The notes: a model not told the origin generated them from the sequence alone. A DNA stretch of 64,000 nucleotides from Ramlibacter cellulosilyticus (GCF_014297465.1 NZ_JACORT010000003.1:248001-312000); one strand, 5' to 3'. Counted from the stretch's first letter, positions 33,295 to 42,732 are shown. Numbers and translations are program-made.

Positions 33295-34566
33295 ATGCCT
33301 GTCGACGAACGCCACCTCATCGAGTCCCCCTACGCCTGGGCGCGCCTGGCCATGTCGCTGCTGCTCATGACGATCGGCGGCTCCGGCATGTACGCCATCA
33401 CGGTGGTGCTGCCGCGCATGCAGGAAGACTTCGCCGTGGCGCGCGGCGACGCCTCGCTGGCGTACACGCTGACCATGCTGGGGTTCGGTGTGGGCGGCAT
33501 CGTCATGGGCCGGGTGGCGGATCGCTTCGGCGTGATGGTGGTCGTGATGATAGGGGCGGTCGGCCTGGGCACGGGCTTCATCGCCGCGGGCCTGGCGCCG
33601 GGGCTCGCGCTGTTCGGCATCGCGCAGGGATTGCTGGTGGGCATGCTCGGCACCTCCGCCACGTTCGCGCCGCTGGTGGCGGACACCTCGCGCTGGTTCG
33701 ACCGGCGCCGCGGGCTCGCGCTGGCCATCTGCATGAGCGGCAACTACACCGCCGGCGCGTTCTGGCCGCCGGTGCTGCAGTACTTCATCGAGGGCTACGG
33801 CTGGCGGCACGCGTACATCGGGCTGGGCGTGTTCTGCATCGCCAGCATGGTGCCGCTGGCGCTCGTGCTCCGGCGCCGGCCGCCGTCGCAGCCGCTCGCT
33901 GCGGCGGCGCCGGGCGGAAGCGCCGCACCGGCGCTCGCGTCGTCGCGCCCCCTCGGGCTCTCGCCGAACCTGCTGCTCGCGCTGCTGTGCGTGGCGGGCG
34001 TGTCGTGCTGCGTGGCCATGTCGATGCCGCAGGTCCACATCGTCGCCTACTGCGGCGACCTGGGCTTCGGGCCGGCGCGCGGCGCGGAGATGCTGTCGCT
34101 GATGCTCGGCATGGGCGTGGTCAGCCGCCTGGTCTCGGGCTGGATCTCCGACCGCATCGGCGGCCTGCGCACGCTGCTGCTCGGGTCGGTGCTGCAAGGC
34201 ATCGCGCTGCTGCTGTTCCTGCCTTCCGACGCGCTGGTGTCGCTGTACCTCGTGTCCGGCCTCTTCGGCCTGTTCCAGGGCGGCATCGTGCCGGCCTATG
34301 CACTGATCGTGCGCGAGTACTTTCCGCCCGAGCAGGCCGGCGCGCGCGTGGGCACGGTGCTGATGGCGACGCTCCTGGGCATGGCGCTGGGCGGCTGGAT
34401 GTCGGGCGCCGTGTTCGACCTGACCGGCTCGTACCGCGCCGCCTTCCTGAACGGCATCGCCTGGAACCTGCTGAACGTGAGCATCGTTGCTTTCCTGCTC
34501 TGGCGCGCCAGCGCGCTGGGGCTGGTCGTGCCGTGGACCCGCGCGGGAGGACGCGCCGCCGCCTGA
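33295..34566 (+). CDS. MFS transporter (OFA-like)
   Basis: A 423-residue, 12-helix MFS protein. The loop 2-3 motif GRVADRFGVMVVV and motif SGWISDRIGGLRTLLLG between helices 8 and 9 are conserved. The layout (MYAITVVLPRMQEDFAVARGDASLAYTLTMLGFGVGG) is that of the OFA/monocarboxylate porter branch that often imports organic acids. TACGAT (33278-33283) ends 11 nt before the ATG. It precedes the sensor kinase by 21 bp. Confidence 0.85.
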   Translation: MPVDERHLIESPYAWARLAMSLLLMTIGGSGMYAITVVLPRMQEDFAVARGDASLAYTLTMLGFGVGGIVMGRVADRFGVMVVVMIGAVGLGTGFIAAGLAPGLALFGIAQGLLVGMLGTSATFAPLVADTSRWFDRRRGLALAICMSGNYTAGAFWPPVLQYFIEGYGWRHAYIGLGVFCIASMVPLALVLRRRPPSQPLAAAAPGGSAAPALASSRPLGLSPNLLLALLCVAGVSCCVAMSMPQVHIVAYCGDLGFGPARGAEMLSLMLGMGVVSRLVSGWISDRIGGLRTLLLGSVLQGIALLLFLPSDALVSLYLVSGLFGLFQGGIVPAYALIVREYFPPEQAGARVGTVLMATLLGMALGGWMSGAVFDLTGSYRAAFLNGIAWNLLNVSIVAFLLWRASALGLVVPWTRAGGRAAA

Positions 34567-34572
34567 GCTCGC

Positions 34573-34578
34573 TATAGT
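34573..34578 (+). promoter_or_regulatory. -10-like box before sensor kinase
   Basis: TATAGT ends 9 nt before the ATG at 34588, with no Shine-Dalgarno. It lies between the MFS stop and the kinase start, so the kinase may have its own leaderless mRNA. Confidence 0.45.
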
Positions 34579-34587
34579 CGAGCTGCC

Positions 34588-37386
34588 ATGCGCCGGCGCC
34601 ACGTCCTGCTCCTCCGCTTCGTCCTGCTCTGGATGCTCGCCCTGCCGGTGGCCTGGGCGCAGGGCGGGCCGCTCGTGCTCGGCGCGGAAGGCCGCTACAA
34701 CCTCGGCCCGCACGTCAACGTGCTGGAGGACCACGAAGGCGACCTCGACCTGGCCGGCATCCTGCAGCCCGCGCAGCAGGCCCGCTTCCACGCGGTGCAA
34801 GGCAGCGGGCCTTCGGCCAACTTCGGCATGACGCGCGGCGCCATCTGGCTGCGCATCGTCCTGCAGGCTCCCGCCGGCAGCGACCCGGACTGGCTGCTGG
34901 AACTCGCGTACCCGCCGCTGGACCGCCTGGAGCTGTTCACGCGCGACGCCAAGGGGGCCTGGCAGCGGCAGGTGGGCGGCGACCAGGAGCCTTTCACGCG
35001 CCGCCCCATGGCGCACCGCAACCACGTGCTGCCGGTGCGCATCGCGCCGGGGCAGGCCACGACCTTGTACCTGCGGCTGGCCAGCGAGGGCGTCGTGGCC
35101 GCGCCGCTGCGCCTGTGGCGGCCGCAGGCCCTGTGGCACCAGGACCAGCTGGCGTACGCCGCGCTGGCGCTCTATTTCGGCTTGCTCGTCGGCCTGCTCC
35201 TCTACAACCTGCTGCTGTGGGTGTCGGCGCGCGACCTCTCCTTCCTGCTGTACGTGCTGTTCGTCGCCTCGCTGGGGCTGGCACAAGGCGCGCTGACCGG
35301 GCTGGGCTCGCAGTTCCTGTGGCCGGGGCTGGTGTGGTGGAACGGCGTGGTGCCGCACGTGGGCGTCGCGCTGGCCGGCGTGTTCGCGCTGCTCTTCGCG
35401 CGCCGCTTCCTGGAGAGCGCCACGTCGCTGCCGCGGATGGACCGCGTGCTGCGCGTGCTGGCCTGGCTCTGGGCACTGACGGCGGTCGCGGCCGCCGCGC
35501 TGCCCTACGTGTTCTCCGCGTGGATGCTGATGGTCCTGTCGCCGGTGGGCATCGCGGCGCTCGTCGCGACCGGCGTGCTGGCGATGCGGCGCGGCCACGG
35601 CGGCGCGCGCCAGTACCTCGCCGCGTGGGCGGTGCTGCTGCTCGGCGTGTTCACGCTGCTGCTGCACAACTCGGGCTTCATCCCGTCGAACGCCTTCACC
35701 TCGAATTCGCTGCTGCTCGGGTCCGCCGTGGAGATGGTGCTGCTGTCCTTCGCGCTGGGCGACCGCATCAACGTGGCGCAGCGCCAGCGCGAGCAGGCGA
35801 ACGCGCGGCTCGCGGCGGAGCAGGCGCTGGTGGAGGCCTTGTCGGACTCGCAGCAGAAGCTGCAGACGGCGCTGCAGGAACGCGAGCTGATCCTGGAGAA
35901 CTCCATCGTCGGCATCTGCTTCCTCACCGGCGACGGGCGGCTGCGCTGGGCCAACCGGGCAATGCTGGAGATGTTCGGCGCGGCCGACGGCGAGCAGGTG
36001 GAGTCGATGGAGCCCTTCTACCTCTCGCGCGAGCACTACCTGGAAGTGGGCGGCGAAGTCATCGCCGCCGCCGCGCGCGGCGAGGTGTACGAGCGCGAGC
36101 TGCAGGTGCAGCGGCTCGATGGCACGCGCCTGTGGATCCAGCTCTCGGGCAAGGCCGTCGGCCACGACGCGCGCAACCAGGGCACCGTGTGGATCATCCG
36201 GGACATCTCCCGCCGCAAGGACCTGGAGGAGCAGCTGCAGCGCACGATGCGCGAACGCGAGGCCATCCTGAACAACGCGGTGGTGGGCATCGTGCTGTCG
36301 GTGAAGCGCCGCCACGAGTGGGTGAACCAGAAGTTCGCGGACATGCTCGGCTACCCACGCCAGGTGCTCACGGGGCAGAGCTCGGATTACCTCCACCCCG
36401 ACACGCAGACCTGGCAACGCTTCGGCGTGGAGGCGCGCGCGACGCTCATCGCGACCAACTCCTACACCTGCGAGATGCAGCTGCGCCGGCGCACCGGCGA
36501 GCTGTTCTGGGTGGAGATGGGCGGCAGCTGCGTGCGCCCGCACGACCCGGACTCGGGTGTGATCTGGACCTTCCTGGACATCACGCGGCGCAAGCACTCC
36601 GAAGCGCGGATGCGCGAGGCGCTGGAGCAGCAGCAGGCGCTCAACGAGATGCGGTCACGCTTCGTCGCGATGACCAGCCACGAGTTCCGCACGCCGCTGG
36701 CGGCGATCCTCTCGGCGGGCGAGCTGCTGCGGCACTACGGCGACCGCCTGCCGCCGGAGGAACGCGACGAGACGCTGGACGGGATCGCGCAAGGCGTGCA
36801 GCGCATGTCGCGCATGCTGGACCGCGTGCTGCTGCTCGGGCGCGCCGACGCGCAGATGCTGGAATTCAAGCCGGCGCGCATCGACCTGCGCGTGCTGTGC
36901 CCGCGCCTGGTGGACGAGGCGGGGCTGCAGCACCCGGGCGCAACGAGCCGCGTGGTGTGCGACGTGGCGCCCGACCTCGCGCCGAGCCTCTACGACGAGA
37001 AGCTGCTGCGCCACATCTTCGTCAACCTGCTGTCCAACGCGATCAAGTATTCGCCCGGCGGCGGGGAGGTGCGCTTCGAGGTGCGGCGCGACGAGGACGA
37101 CACGGTGTTCCGCGTGCGCGACCAGGGCATCGGCGTCCCGCCGGCGGAGATGGACCACCTGTTCGAGTCCTTCCACCGGGCGAGCAACGTCGGCGACATC
37201 CAAGGCACGGGCCTGGGGCTCGCGATCGTGAAGAACGCGGTGGACATGCACGGCGGGACGATCGCCGTGGAGAGCGCGGTGGGCGAGGGCACGACCTTCA
37301 TCGTGCGGCTGCCGGGTTACCTGCCGGCGCGGCGGGGGCCGGTTACCGCAGCACTTCCAGCAGGCGATCGAGCCCGCCCGAGTTGA
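34588..37386 (+). CDS. 7TM-DISM sensor histidine kinase with PAS domains
   Basis: A 932-residue membrane kinase. Signal peptide about 1-25, an extracytoplasmic 7TMR-DISM-type beta domain (about 40-185, GAIWLRIVLQAPAGSDPDWLLEL), and seven helices (about 190-400). PAS domains follow at about 430-550 and 560-680, then HisKA with His in TSHEFRTPLAAIL and HATPase (NLLSNAIKYSPGGGEV, DQGIGVP, GTGLGLAIV). No receiver domain. DISM sensors probably bind carbohydrates or other small ligands. Its 3' end overlaps serB by 44 bp tail-to-tail. No partner regulator adjoins. Confidence 0.9.
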   Translation: MRRRHVLLLRFVLLWMLALPVAWAQGGPLVLGAEGRYNLGPHVNVLEDHEGDLDLAGILQPAQQARFHAVQGSGPSANFGMTRGAIWLRIVLQAPAGSDPDWLLELAYPPLDRLELFTRDAKGAWQRQVGGDQEPFTRRPMAHRNHVLPVRIAPGQATTLYLRLASEGVVAAPLRLWRPQALWHQDQLAYAALALYFGLLVGLLLYNLLLWVSARDLSFLLYVLFVASLGLAQGALTGLGSQFLWPGLVWWNGVVPHVGVALAGVFALLFARRFLESATSLPRMDRVLRVLAWLWALTAVAAAALPYVFSAWMLMVLSPVGIAALVATGVLAMRRGHGGARQYLAAWAVLLLGVFTLLLHNSGFIPSNAFTSNSLLLGSAVEMVLLSFALGDRINVAQRQREQANARLAAEQALVEALSDSQQKLQTALQERELILENSIVGICFLTGDGRLRWANRAMLEMFGAADGEQVESMEPFYLSREHYLEVGGEVIAAAARGEVYERELQVQRLDGTRLWIQLSGKAVGHDARNQGTVWIIRDISRRKDLEEQLQRTMREREAILNNAVVGIVLSVKRRHEWVNQKFADMLGYPRQVLTGQSSDYLHPDTQTWQRFGVEARATLIATNSYTCEMQLRRRTGELFWVEMGGSCVRPHDPDSGVIWTFLDITRRKHSEARMREALEQQQALNEMRSRFVAMTSHEFRTPLAAILSAGELLRHYGDRLPPEERDETLDGIAQGVQRMSRMLDRVLLLGRADAQMLEFKPARIDLRVLCPRLVDEAGLQHPGATSRVVCDVAPDLAPSLYDEKLLRHIFVNLLSNAIKYSPGGGEVRFEVRRDEDDTVFRVRDQGIGVPPAEMDHLFESFHRASNVGDIQGTGLGLAIVKNAVDMHGGTIAVESAVGEGTTFIVRLPGYLPARRGPVTAALPAGDRARPS

Positions 37387-38065
37387 TCGCCACCATCGCC
37401 TGCTCGCGCACCTTCGGCTTCGCGTGGTAGGCGACGGAGAGGCCCGCTTCACCCATCATCGGCAGGTCGTTGGCGCCGTCGCCCATCGCGATGGCCTGCT
37501 TGGGCGAGATGCCGAGATTGGCGCAGGTCTCGAGGAACATCCTGCGCTTCTCCTCGCCGTCGCAGATGTCGCCCCAGGGCTGGTCGACCATCCGGCCGGT
37601 GAGCTCGCCGCAGTTCGGGCCGGAGCGGATCTCCAGCACGTTGGAGCGGGTGTAGTCGATGCCCAACTTGTCGCGGATGCGGTCGGTGAAGAAGGTGAAG
37701 CCGCCGGAGACCAGCAGCACCTTCATGCCCGCGGCCTTGCAGGCCTGCACCAGGCGCTCGGCGCCGGGGTTCAGCTGCAGCCGCTCGGTGTAGATCATCT
37801 CCATGTCCGCCACGGTCACGCCTTCGAGCAGGGCGACGCGGCGGCGCAGGCTCTCCTTGTAGTCGGCGATCTCGCCGCGCATCGCGGCCTCGGTGATCGC
37901 GGCCACTTCCTCCTTCCTGCCGACCGCATCCGCGATCTCGTCCACGCACTCGATGTTGATGAGCGTGGAGTCCATGTCGAAGGCGATGAGCTTGAAGTCC
38001 TTCAGGTGCAGGGGCGGGGTGAAGCCCTGGATTTGCAGGCCGGGGGAGAATTCTTGGGCAGGCAT
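37343..38065 (-). CDS. serB: Phosphoserine phosphatase SerB
   Basis: A 240-residue HAD-superfamily enzyme for the last step of serine synthesis. Motif I is D30-M-D32-S-T (FDMDSTLIN), motif II is LLVSGGFTFF, and motif IV is AMGDGANDLPMMGEAGL. The N-terminal ACT domain of E. coli SerB is absent, as in many betaproteobacteria. GACAAT ends 6 nt before the ATG. Tail-to-tail with the sensor kinase. Confidence 0.93.
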   Translation of the reverse strand: MPAQEFSPGLQIQGFTPPLHLKDFKLIAFDMDSTLINIECVDEIADAVGRKEEVAAITEAAMRGEIADYKESLRRRVALLEGVTVADMEMIYTERLQLNPGAERLVQACKAAGMKVLLVSGGFTFFTDRIRDKLGIDYTRSNVLEIRSGPNCGELTGRMVDQPWGDICDGEEKRRMFLETCANLGISPKQAIAMGDGANDLPMMGEAGLSVAYHAKPKVREQAMVAINSGGLDRLLEVLR

Positions 38066-38097
38066 GGCTGGATTGTCGCAAAGAGCGCCATGGCCCC

Positions 38098-38174
38098 GTA
38101 GGCTGGGTTGCGCGGATGCGCACCCCAGCGATGCGCCACGGCGCTGGGGTTCGCTCGCGCGAAACCCAGCCTAC
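38098..38174. repeat. Composite inverted repeat, two unlike units
   Basis: Unit 38098-38129 (GTAGGCTGGGTTGCGC ... GCACCCCAGC) and inverted unit 38143-38174 (GCTGGGGTTCGC ... CAGCCTAC) are 13 bp apart. The outer 11 bases are shared; the cores differ. The second unit supplies the stop codon of the TfoX-like gene. Confidence 0.85.
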
Positions 38175-38506
38175 CGGGAGCGCAGCGCCGCATCCACCGC
38201 CAGCTGCGCCCACGGCCGCATCAGCGCCGGCGAATCCATCGCCTCCGCCGGCGCCGCCCGGTACCCGAGCGACACCTGCCGCTTCCCCTTCGCCGTGTAC
38301 GTGAAGGGCGCGCATCCCTCGGCCTCGAACCGCGGCAGCGTCTTCTCGTCCGCCTTCAGGTACAGCGTCTCCCCCACCACGATCGCGACGAACAGGTCGT
38401 CGACGTAGATCCCGTGCCCGCCGAACATGCGCCTCACGCGCACGGTGCCGTTGGCCGACAGCAGTTCGGCGCAGTAGCTGGCGAAGGCGTCTTTCGGTGC
38501 AGCCAT
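38171..38506 (-). CDS. TfoX N-terminal-domain protein
   Basis: A 111-residue protein containing only the TfoX/Sxy N-terminal domain (RVRRMFGGHGIYVDDLFVAIVVGETLYLKAD). Alone this domain is common and its role is unknown; it is not proof of competence. TAGACT ends 5 nt before the ATG and partly overlaps the stop codon of the upstream ECF gene. Its own stop TAG is the first part of the palindromic unit, so the reading frame may have been trimmed or extended by repeat insertion. Confidence 0.8.
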   Translation of the reverse strand: MAAPKDAFASYCAELLSANGTVRVRRMFGGHGIYVDDLFVAIVVGETLYLKADEKTLPRFEAEGCAPFTYTAKGKRQVSLGYRAAPAEAMDSPALMRPWAQLAVDAALRSR

Positions 38507-38511
38507 GCGGC

Positions 38512-38517
38512 AGTCTA
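38512..38517 (-). promoter_or_regulatory. -10-like box of the TfoX gene
   Basis: TAGACT on the minus strand ends 5 nt before the ATG at 38506. Its first three bases form the ECF-gene stop codon. No Shine-Dalgarno. Confidence 0.4.
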
Positions 38518-39138
38518 CGGCGCCTTGCGCAGGTAGCGCGCATCCGACCACGTCAGCAGCCACTCCGGCTTGAAGGCGACGAAGATCGCCGTGAGCATGC
38601 CGGTGACGAAGGCGTCGCCCCACGCCATCAGCCAGCGCGCGACGCGGCTCAGGTCGGAGGACACGCCCGGCAGCGCCGCGCCGAAATGCTGCGCGAGGAG
38701 GCCCGAGGCGAACAGGCACAGCACGGCGCCGAGGAAACCGCGGCCGAGGATGTAGATGAATGCGTGGTCCGGCGTCCAGCGGCGCAGCAGGGCGCCCACG
38801 AGGACGGCCAAGCTTGCCGGGACAACGCCGAGCCACACGGTGAGGGACACGGCCTGTTCGACGGTGAGCGGCGAGATCGTCCACGCAACGGCGCCCACCG
38901 CCGCCAGGACGGGGACGGCGAGCGGCCAACCGAGCATCAGGAGCACGAGGACTGCGCCGGACCACTGGAGGGGGAGGGCGGAGTGCTGGAGGGCGGGAAG
39001 AGCCCAGAGCCAGGGCAGCACGACGAGGGTCGCGAGGGCGGGCGTGAGGAGCGCCGGGGCGCGGAGGAGGATGCCCCAGGGGCGGAACCAGAGGGCGAGC
39101 GCCAGTGCGAAGGAGGCAAGGGCGAGTTCGGCGGGCAC
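38515..39138 (-). CDS. Energy-coupling factor-type ABC transporter permease (CbiM-like)
   Basis: About 207 residues with some seven helices. The core resembles ECF/CbiM S-component-type permeases, particularly the C-terminal YILGRGFLGAVLCLFASGL and WGDAFVTGMLTAIFVAFKPEW. No ATPase or T-component gene is nearby. The start is uncertain: GTG 39138 is chosen, and TTG 39186 would add 16 residues. No signal for the substrate (cobalt/nickel in CbiM). Possibly co-transcribed with the TfoX-like gene. Confidence 0.65.
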   Translation of the reverse strand: MPAELALASFALALALWFRPWGILLRAPALLTPALATLVVLPWLWALPALQHSALPLQWSGAVLVLLMLGWPLAVPVLAAVGAVAWTISPLTVEQAVSLTVWLGVVPASLAVLVGALLRRWTPDHAFIYILGRGFLGAVLCLFASGLLAQHFGAALPGVSSDLSRVARWLMAWGDAFVTGMLTAIFVAFKPEWLLTWSDARYLRKAP

Positions 39139-39195
39139 GCCTCGATTGTGCTGGCCCGGCAGGAGCAGGCACTTGATGGGGCGCAAGCGACGCGC

Positions 39196-39235
39196 GTGCC
39201 CCCACCCCGACCCTCCCCCGGAGGGGAGGGAGGAA
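39196..39235. repeat. Intergenic palindrome, CCCTCACCCC type (second copy)
   Basis: CCCACCCCGACCCTCCCCC followed by GGAGGGGAGGG forms a stem of about 8 bp. It shares layout with 899-934. It lies immediately after the mfd stop. Confidence 0.55.
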
Positions 39236-39238
39236 GAC

Positions 39239-42200
39239 CTAAGCGGGTTCGGTCACCTTCGGCTGCCCCAGGGCCCGCAGCACGTCCCGCACCATCTGCG
39301 CCCGTTCCTTCGCGTCCACCAGCGACTTCTCGATGCGCAGCTTGTCGTTGCCGGCCAGCTTGATGTGCTTGTTCTTCTGCACCAGCTGGATGATGGCCAG
39401 CGGCTCCACCGGCGGGTTGGCCTTGAAGGTGATGTGGATCACGGTCGGCGCCGCATCGACCTTCACCACGCCATAGGGCCGCGCCAGCACGCGCAGGCGG
39501 TGCACGTCGATCAGCGTCTGCGCCTGCGGCGGCAGCTTGCCGAAGCGGTCCACGATCTCCTCCAGCAGGCGGTCGATCTGGTCCACGTTCTTCGCCGTCG
39601 CGAGCTTCTTGTAGAAGGAAAGCCGCAGGTGCACGTCGCCGCAGTAGTCGTCCGGCAGCAGCGCCGGGGCATGCAGGTTGATCTCGGTCGTGACCGACAG
39701 CGGCGCCAGCAGGTCCGGCTCCTTGCCGGCCTTCAGCGACTTCACGGCTTCGGAGAGCATCTCGTTGTACAGCTGGAAGCCGACCTCCAGCATGTTGCCG
39801 CTCTGGTTCTCGCCCAGCACCTCGCCGGCGCCGCGGATCTCCAGGTCGTGCATCGCGAGGTAGAAGCCCGAGCCCAGTTCCTCCATCTGCTGGATCGCGT
39901 CCAGCCGCTGCGCCGCCTGCTTGGTCAGGCTCTCGATGTCCGGGACCATCAGGTACGCATACGCCTGGTGGTGGCTGCGGCCCACGCGGCCGCGCAACTG
40001 GTGCAGCTGCGCGAGGCCGAACTTGTCGGCGCGCGAGATCACGATGGTGTTCGCCGTCGGCACGTCGATGCCGGTCTCGATGATGGTGGAGCACAGCAGC
40101 ACGTTGAAGCGCTGTTGCACGAAGTCGCGCATCACGCGCTCCAGCTCGCGCTCCGGCATCTGGCCGTGCGCCACGGCGATGCGCGCTTCCGGCAACAGCC
40201 GCTCCAGCGCCTCGCGCCGGTTCTGGATGGTCTCCACCTCGTTGTGCAGGAAGTAGACCTGGCCTCCGCGCTTCAATTCGCGCAGCACCGCCTCGCGGAT
40301 CACGCCGTTGCCTTCGTTGCGCACGAAGGTCTTGATCGCCAGGCGGCGCTGCGGCGCGGTGGCGATGACCGAGAGGTCGCGCAGGCCTTCGAGCGCCATG
40401 CCCAGCGTGCGGGGAATGGGCGTCGCGGTGAGCGTCAGCACGTCGACTTCGGCGCGCAAGGCCTTGATCGCCTCCTTGTGGCGCACGCCGAAGCGGTGCT
40501 CCTCGTCGATGATCAGCAGGCCCAGGTTCTTGTACTTGATCGAACCCGAGAGCAGCTTGTGCGTGCCGACCACGATGTCGATGCTGCCGTCCTCCAGGCC
40601 CTTCGCCGCGGCGTTGATCTCCTTCGTGGAGCGGAAGCGGCTCATCTCCGCCACCTTCACCGGCCACTTGCTGAAGCGGTCCACCAGCGTCTGGTAGTGC
40701 TGCTCCGCCAGCAGCGTCGTCGGTGCGAGGAAGGCGACCTGCCGCCCGCCCGTGACCGCGATGAATGCGGCGCGCAGCGCGACTTCCGTCTTGCCGAAGC
40801 CCACGTCGCCGCACACGAGGCGGTCCATGGGCCGCGGCGAGACCATGTCCTGGATCACGGCGTGGATCGCCGCGTTCTGGTCCGCCGTCTCGTCGAAGCC
40901 GAAGTCGTTGGCGAACTGCTCGTAGTCCTGCGCCGAGAAGCGGAAGGCGTGGCCCTGCCGCGCCGCGCGCCGCGCGTAGATGTTCAGCAGTTCGGCCGCG
41001 CTGTCGCGCACCTGTTCGGCCGCCTTGCGCCTGGCCTTGTCCCACTGGCCGGAGCCCAGCTTGTGCAGCGGCGCCTCGTCCGAGCCCACGCCCGTGTAGC
41101 GGCTGATCAGGTGGAGCTGGCTCACGGGGACGTACAGCGTCGCGTCGCCCGCGTACTCCAGGTGCAGGAACTCGGTGCTGCCCTGGCCGAGGTCCATGCT
41201 CGTGAGCCCGCGGTAGCGGCCGATGCCGTGCTGCGCATGCACGACGGGGTCGCCCACGTTCAGCTCCGACAGGTCCTTGATCAGCGCGTCGACGTCGCTG
41301 ACCTGCTCCTGCTTCTTGCGGCGGCGCGTCGTGGCGCCGGTGGCGAAGAGCTCGGTTTCGGTGACGAGGTCGATCGCCTCCTCGACCCAGGAGAAGCCGC
41401 TCGCCAGCGCCCCGGTGGCGATGCCCAGCTTCTCCTGGCTGGCCTGGAACTCGGCAAGCGATTCGAAGGCGGGCAGCGTGAGCTGGCTCGCGCGCAGGAA
41501 ATCCAGCAGGCTCTCGCGCCGGCCCGCACTTTCGGCCAGGACCAGCACGCGATGCGAGCTGCGCCCGACGTGGTACTTGAACTCCTTGAGCGGGTCTTCG
41601 GCCCCGCGCACCACGGACATGTTCGGCAGCCGCCGGAACTCGGCATAGCCTTCTTCCTGCGGCACCGACTTCAGCGCCAGCTGCGCGTGCTCGTTCGCGC
41701 GCACGAAGAACTGCTCGCTGCTCAGGAACAGGGCCTCGGGCGGCAGCACCGGCCGCTCCGGGTCGCCCTGCACCAGCCGGTAGCGGTCGCGCGTGTCCTG
41801 CCAGAAGCGCTGGAACGCGGGCTCCAGGTCGCCGTGCAGCACCACGCTGGACTGCGCGCCCAGGTAGTCGAAGACGGTGGCCGTCTCCTCGAAGAAGAGG
41901 GGCAGGTAGTACTCGATGCCGGCCGTGGCGACGCCGTTGCCCATGTCCTTGTAGATGCGGCTCTTGGTCGGGTCGCCTTCCAGCAGCTCGCGCCAGCGGC
42001 TGCGGAAGCGCGCCCGCGCCTCGTCGTCCATGGGGAACTCGCGGCCGGGCAGCAGGCGCACCTCGGGCACGGGATAGAGGCTGCGCTGCGAGTCCGGGTC
42101 GAAGGTGCGGATCGAGTCGACCTCGTCGTCGAACAGGTCGACGCGGTAGGGCACCGGCGAACCCATGGGGAACAGGTCGATCAGGCCGCCGCGCACCGCG

Positions 42201-42682
42201 TACTCGCCGGGGCTCACCACCTGCGTGACGTGGTTGTAGCCCGCCAGCGTCAGCTGCGCCTTGAGCTTTGCCTCGTCGAGCTTCTGCTGCACGCGGAAGT
42301 GGAAGGTGTAGCCCGCCAGGAAGGCCGGCGGCGCCAGGCGGTACAAGGCCGTGCTCGCGGGCACCAGCACCACGTCGGCTTCGCGCTGCAGGATGCGCCA
42401 CAGCGTCGCCAGGCGCTCGCTGATCAGGTCCTGGTGCGGGGAGAAGGTGTCGTAGGGCAGCGTCTCCCAGTCCGGGAAGAGCGCGCAGCGCAGCTGGGGG
42501 GCGAAGAAGGCGATCTCTTCCAGCAGGCGCTGGGCATCGTTGGCGTCGGCCGTGACGATGGCGGTGAGCTTGCCCTCGCCGAGCTCGCGCTGGCCCAGCC
42601 GGGCGAGCAGCAGCGCATCGGCCGAGCCGACGGGACGCGGCAGCGTCATGCGGCGGCCGGATTGAAGCTTGGGTAAATCCAT
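39239..42682 (-). CDS. mfd: Transcription-repair coupling factor Mfd
   Basis: About 1147 residues. Order: UvrB-like domains 1-3 at the N-terminus, RNA polymerase-interacting domain (DPVVHAQHGIGRYRGL), superfamily 2 helicase motor (Walker A GDVGFGKTEVALRAAF, DEEH box IIDEEHRFG, motif III TATPIPRTL, GRVGRSHHQAYAY), and C-terminal D7. It displaces stalled RNA polymerase and recruits UvrA. The ATG at 42682 begins MDLPKLQSG; an upstream TTG at 42703 is in frame but less likely. A stable hairpin lies upstream. Confidence 0.95.
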   Translation of the reverse strand: MDLPKLQSGRRMTLPRPVGSADALLLARLGQRELGEGKLTAIVTADANDAQRLLEEIAFFAPQLRCALFPDWETLPYDTFSPHQDLISERLATLWRILQREADVVLVPASTALYRLAPPAFLAGYTFHFRVQQKLDEAKLKAQLTLAGYNHVTQVVSPGEYAVRGGLIDLFPMGSPVPYRVDLFDDEVDSIRTFDPDSQRSLYPVPEVRLLPGREFPMDDEARARFRSRWRELLEGDPTKSRIYKDMGNGVATAGIEYYLPLFFEETATVFDYLGAQSSVVLHGDLEPAFQRFWQDTRDRYRLVQGDPERPVLPPEALFLSSEQFFVRANEHAQLALKSVPQEEGYAEFRRLPNMSVVRGAEDPLKEFKYHVGRSSHRVLVLAESAGRRESLLDFLRASQLTLPAFESLAEFQASQEKLGIATGALASGFSWVEEAIDLVTETELFATGATTRRRKKQEQVSDVDALIKDLSELNVGDPVVHAQHGIGRYRGLTSMDLGQGSTEFLHLEYAGDATLYVPVSQLHLISRYTGVGSDEAPLHKLGSGQWDKARRKAAEQVRDSAAELLNIYARRAARQGHAFRFSAQDYEQFANDFGFDETADQNAAIHAVIQDMVSPRPMDRLVCGDVGFGKTEVALRAAFIAVTGGRQVAFLAPTTLLAEQHYQTLVDRFSKWPVKVAEMSRFRSTKEINAAAKGLEDGSIDIVVGTHKLLSGSIKYKNLGLLIIDEEHRFGVRHKEAIKALRAEVDVLTLTATPIPRTLGMALEGLRDLSVIATAPQRRLAIKTFVRNEGNGVIREAVLRELKRGGQVYFLHNEVETIQNRREALERLLPEARIAVAHGQMPERELERVMRDFVQQRFNVLLCSTIIETGIDVPTANTIVISRADKFGLAQLHQLRGRVGRSHHQAYAYLMVPDIESLTKQAAQRLDAIQQMEELGSGFYLAMHDLEIRGAGEVLGENQSGNMLEVGFQLYNEMLSEAVKSLKAGKEPDLLAPLSVTTEINLHAPALLPDDYCGDVHLRLSFYKKLATAKNVDQIDRLLEEIVDRFGKLPPQAQTLIDVHRLRVLARPYGVVKVDAAPTVIHITFKANPPVEPLAIIQLVQKNKHIKLAGNDKLRIEKSLVDAKERAQMVRDVLRALGQPKVTEPA

Positions 42683-42701
42683 CGGGAGGAAGCGGAAATG
42701 C

Positions 42702-42732
42702 AAAACACCCCCGCGTCGCGAACGAGGGGGTG
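42702..42732 (-). promoter_or_regulatory. Terminator-like hairpin in the mfd leader
   Basis: On the minus strand CACCCCC (42726-42732) pairs with GGGGGTG (42706-42712) around a small TCG-TTCG-CGA hairpin, followed by TTTT (42702-42705). No gene ends just upstream on that strand, so it cannot be a normal terminator for one; a leader attenuator is possible. A -10-like TAATAT lies at about 42739-42744. Confidence 0.45.

Noticed and set aside
38171..38506. Evidence for natural competence from the TfoX domain
   Set aside because: Only the N-terminal domain is present and such proteins are common without competence.
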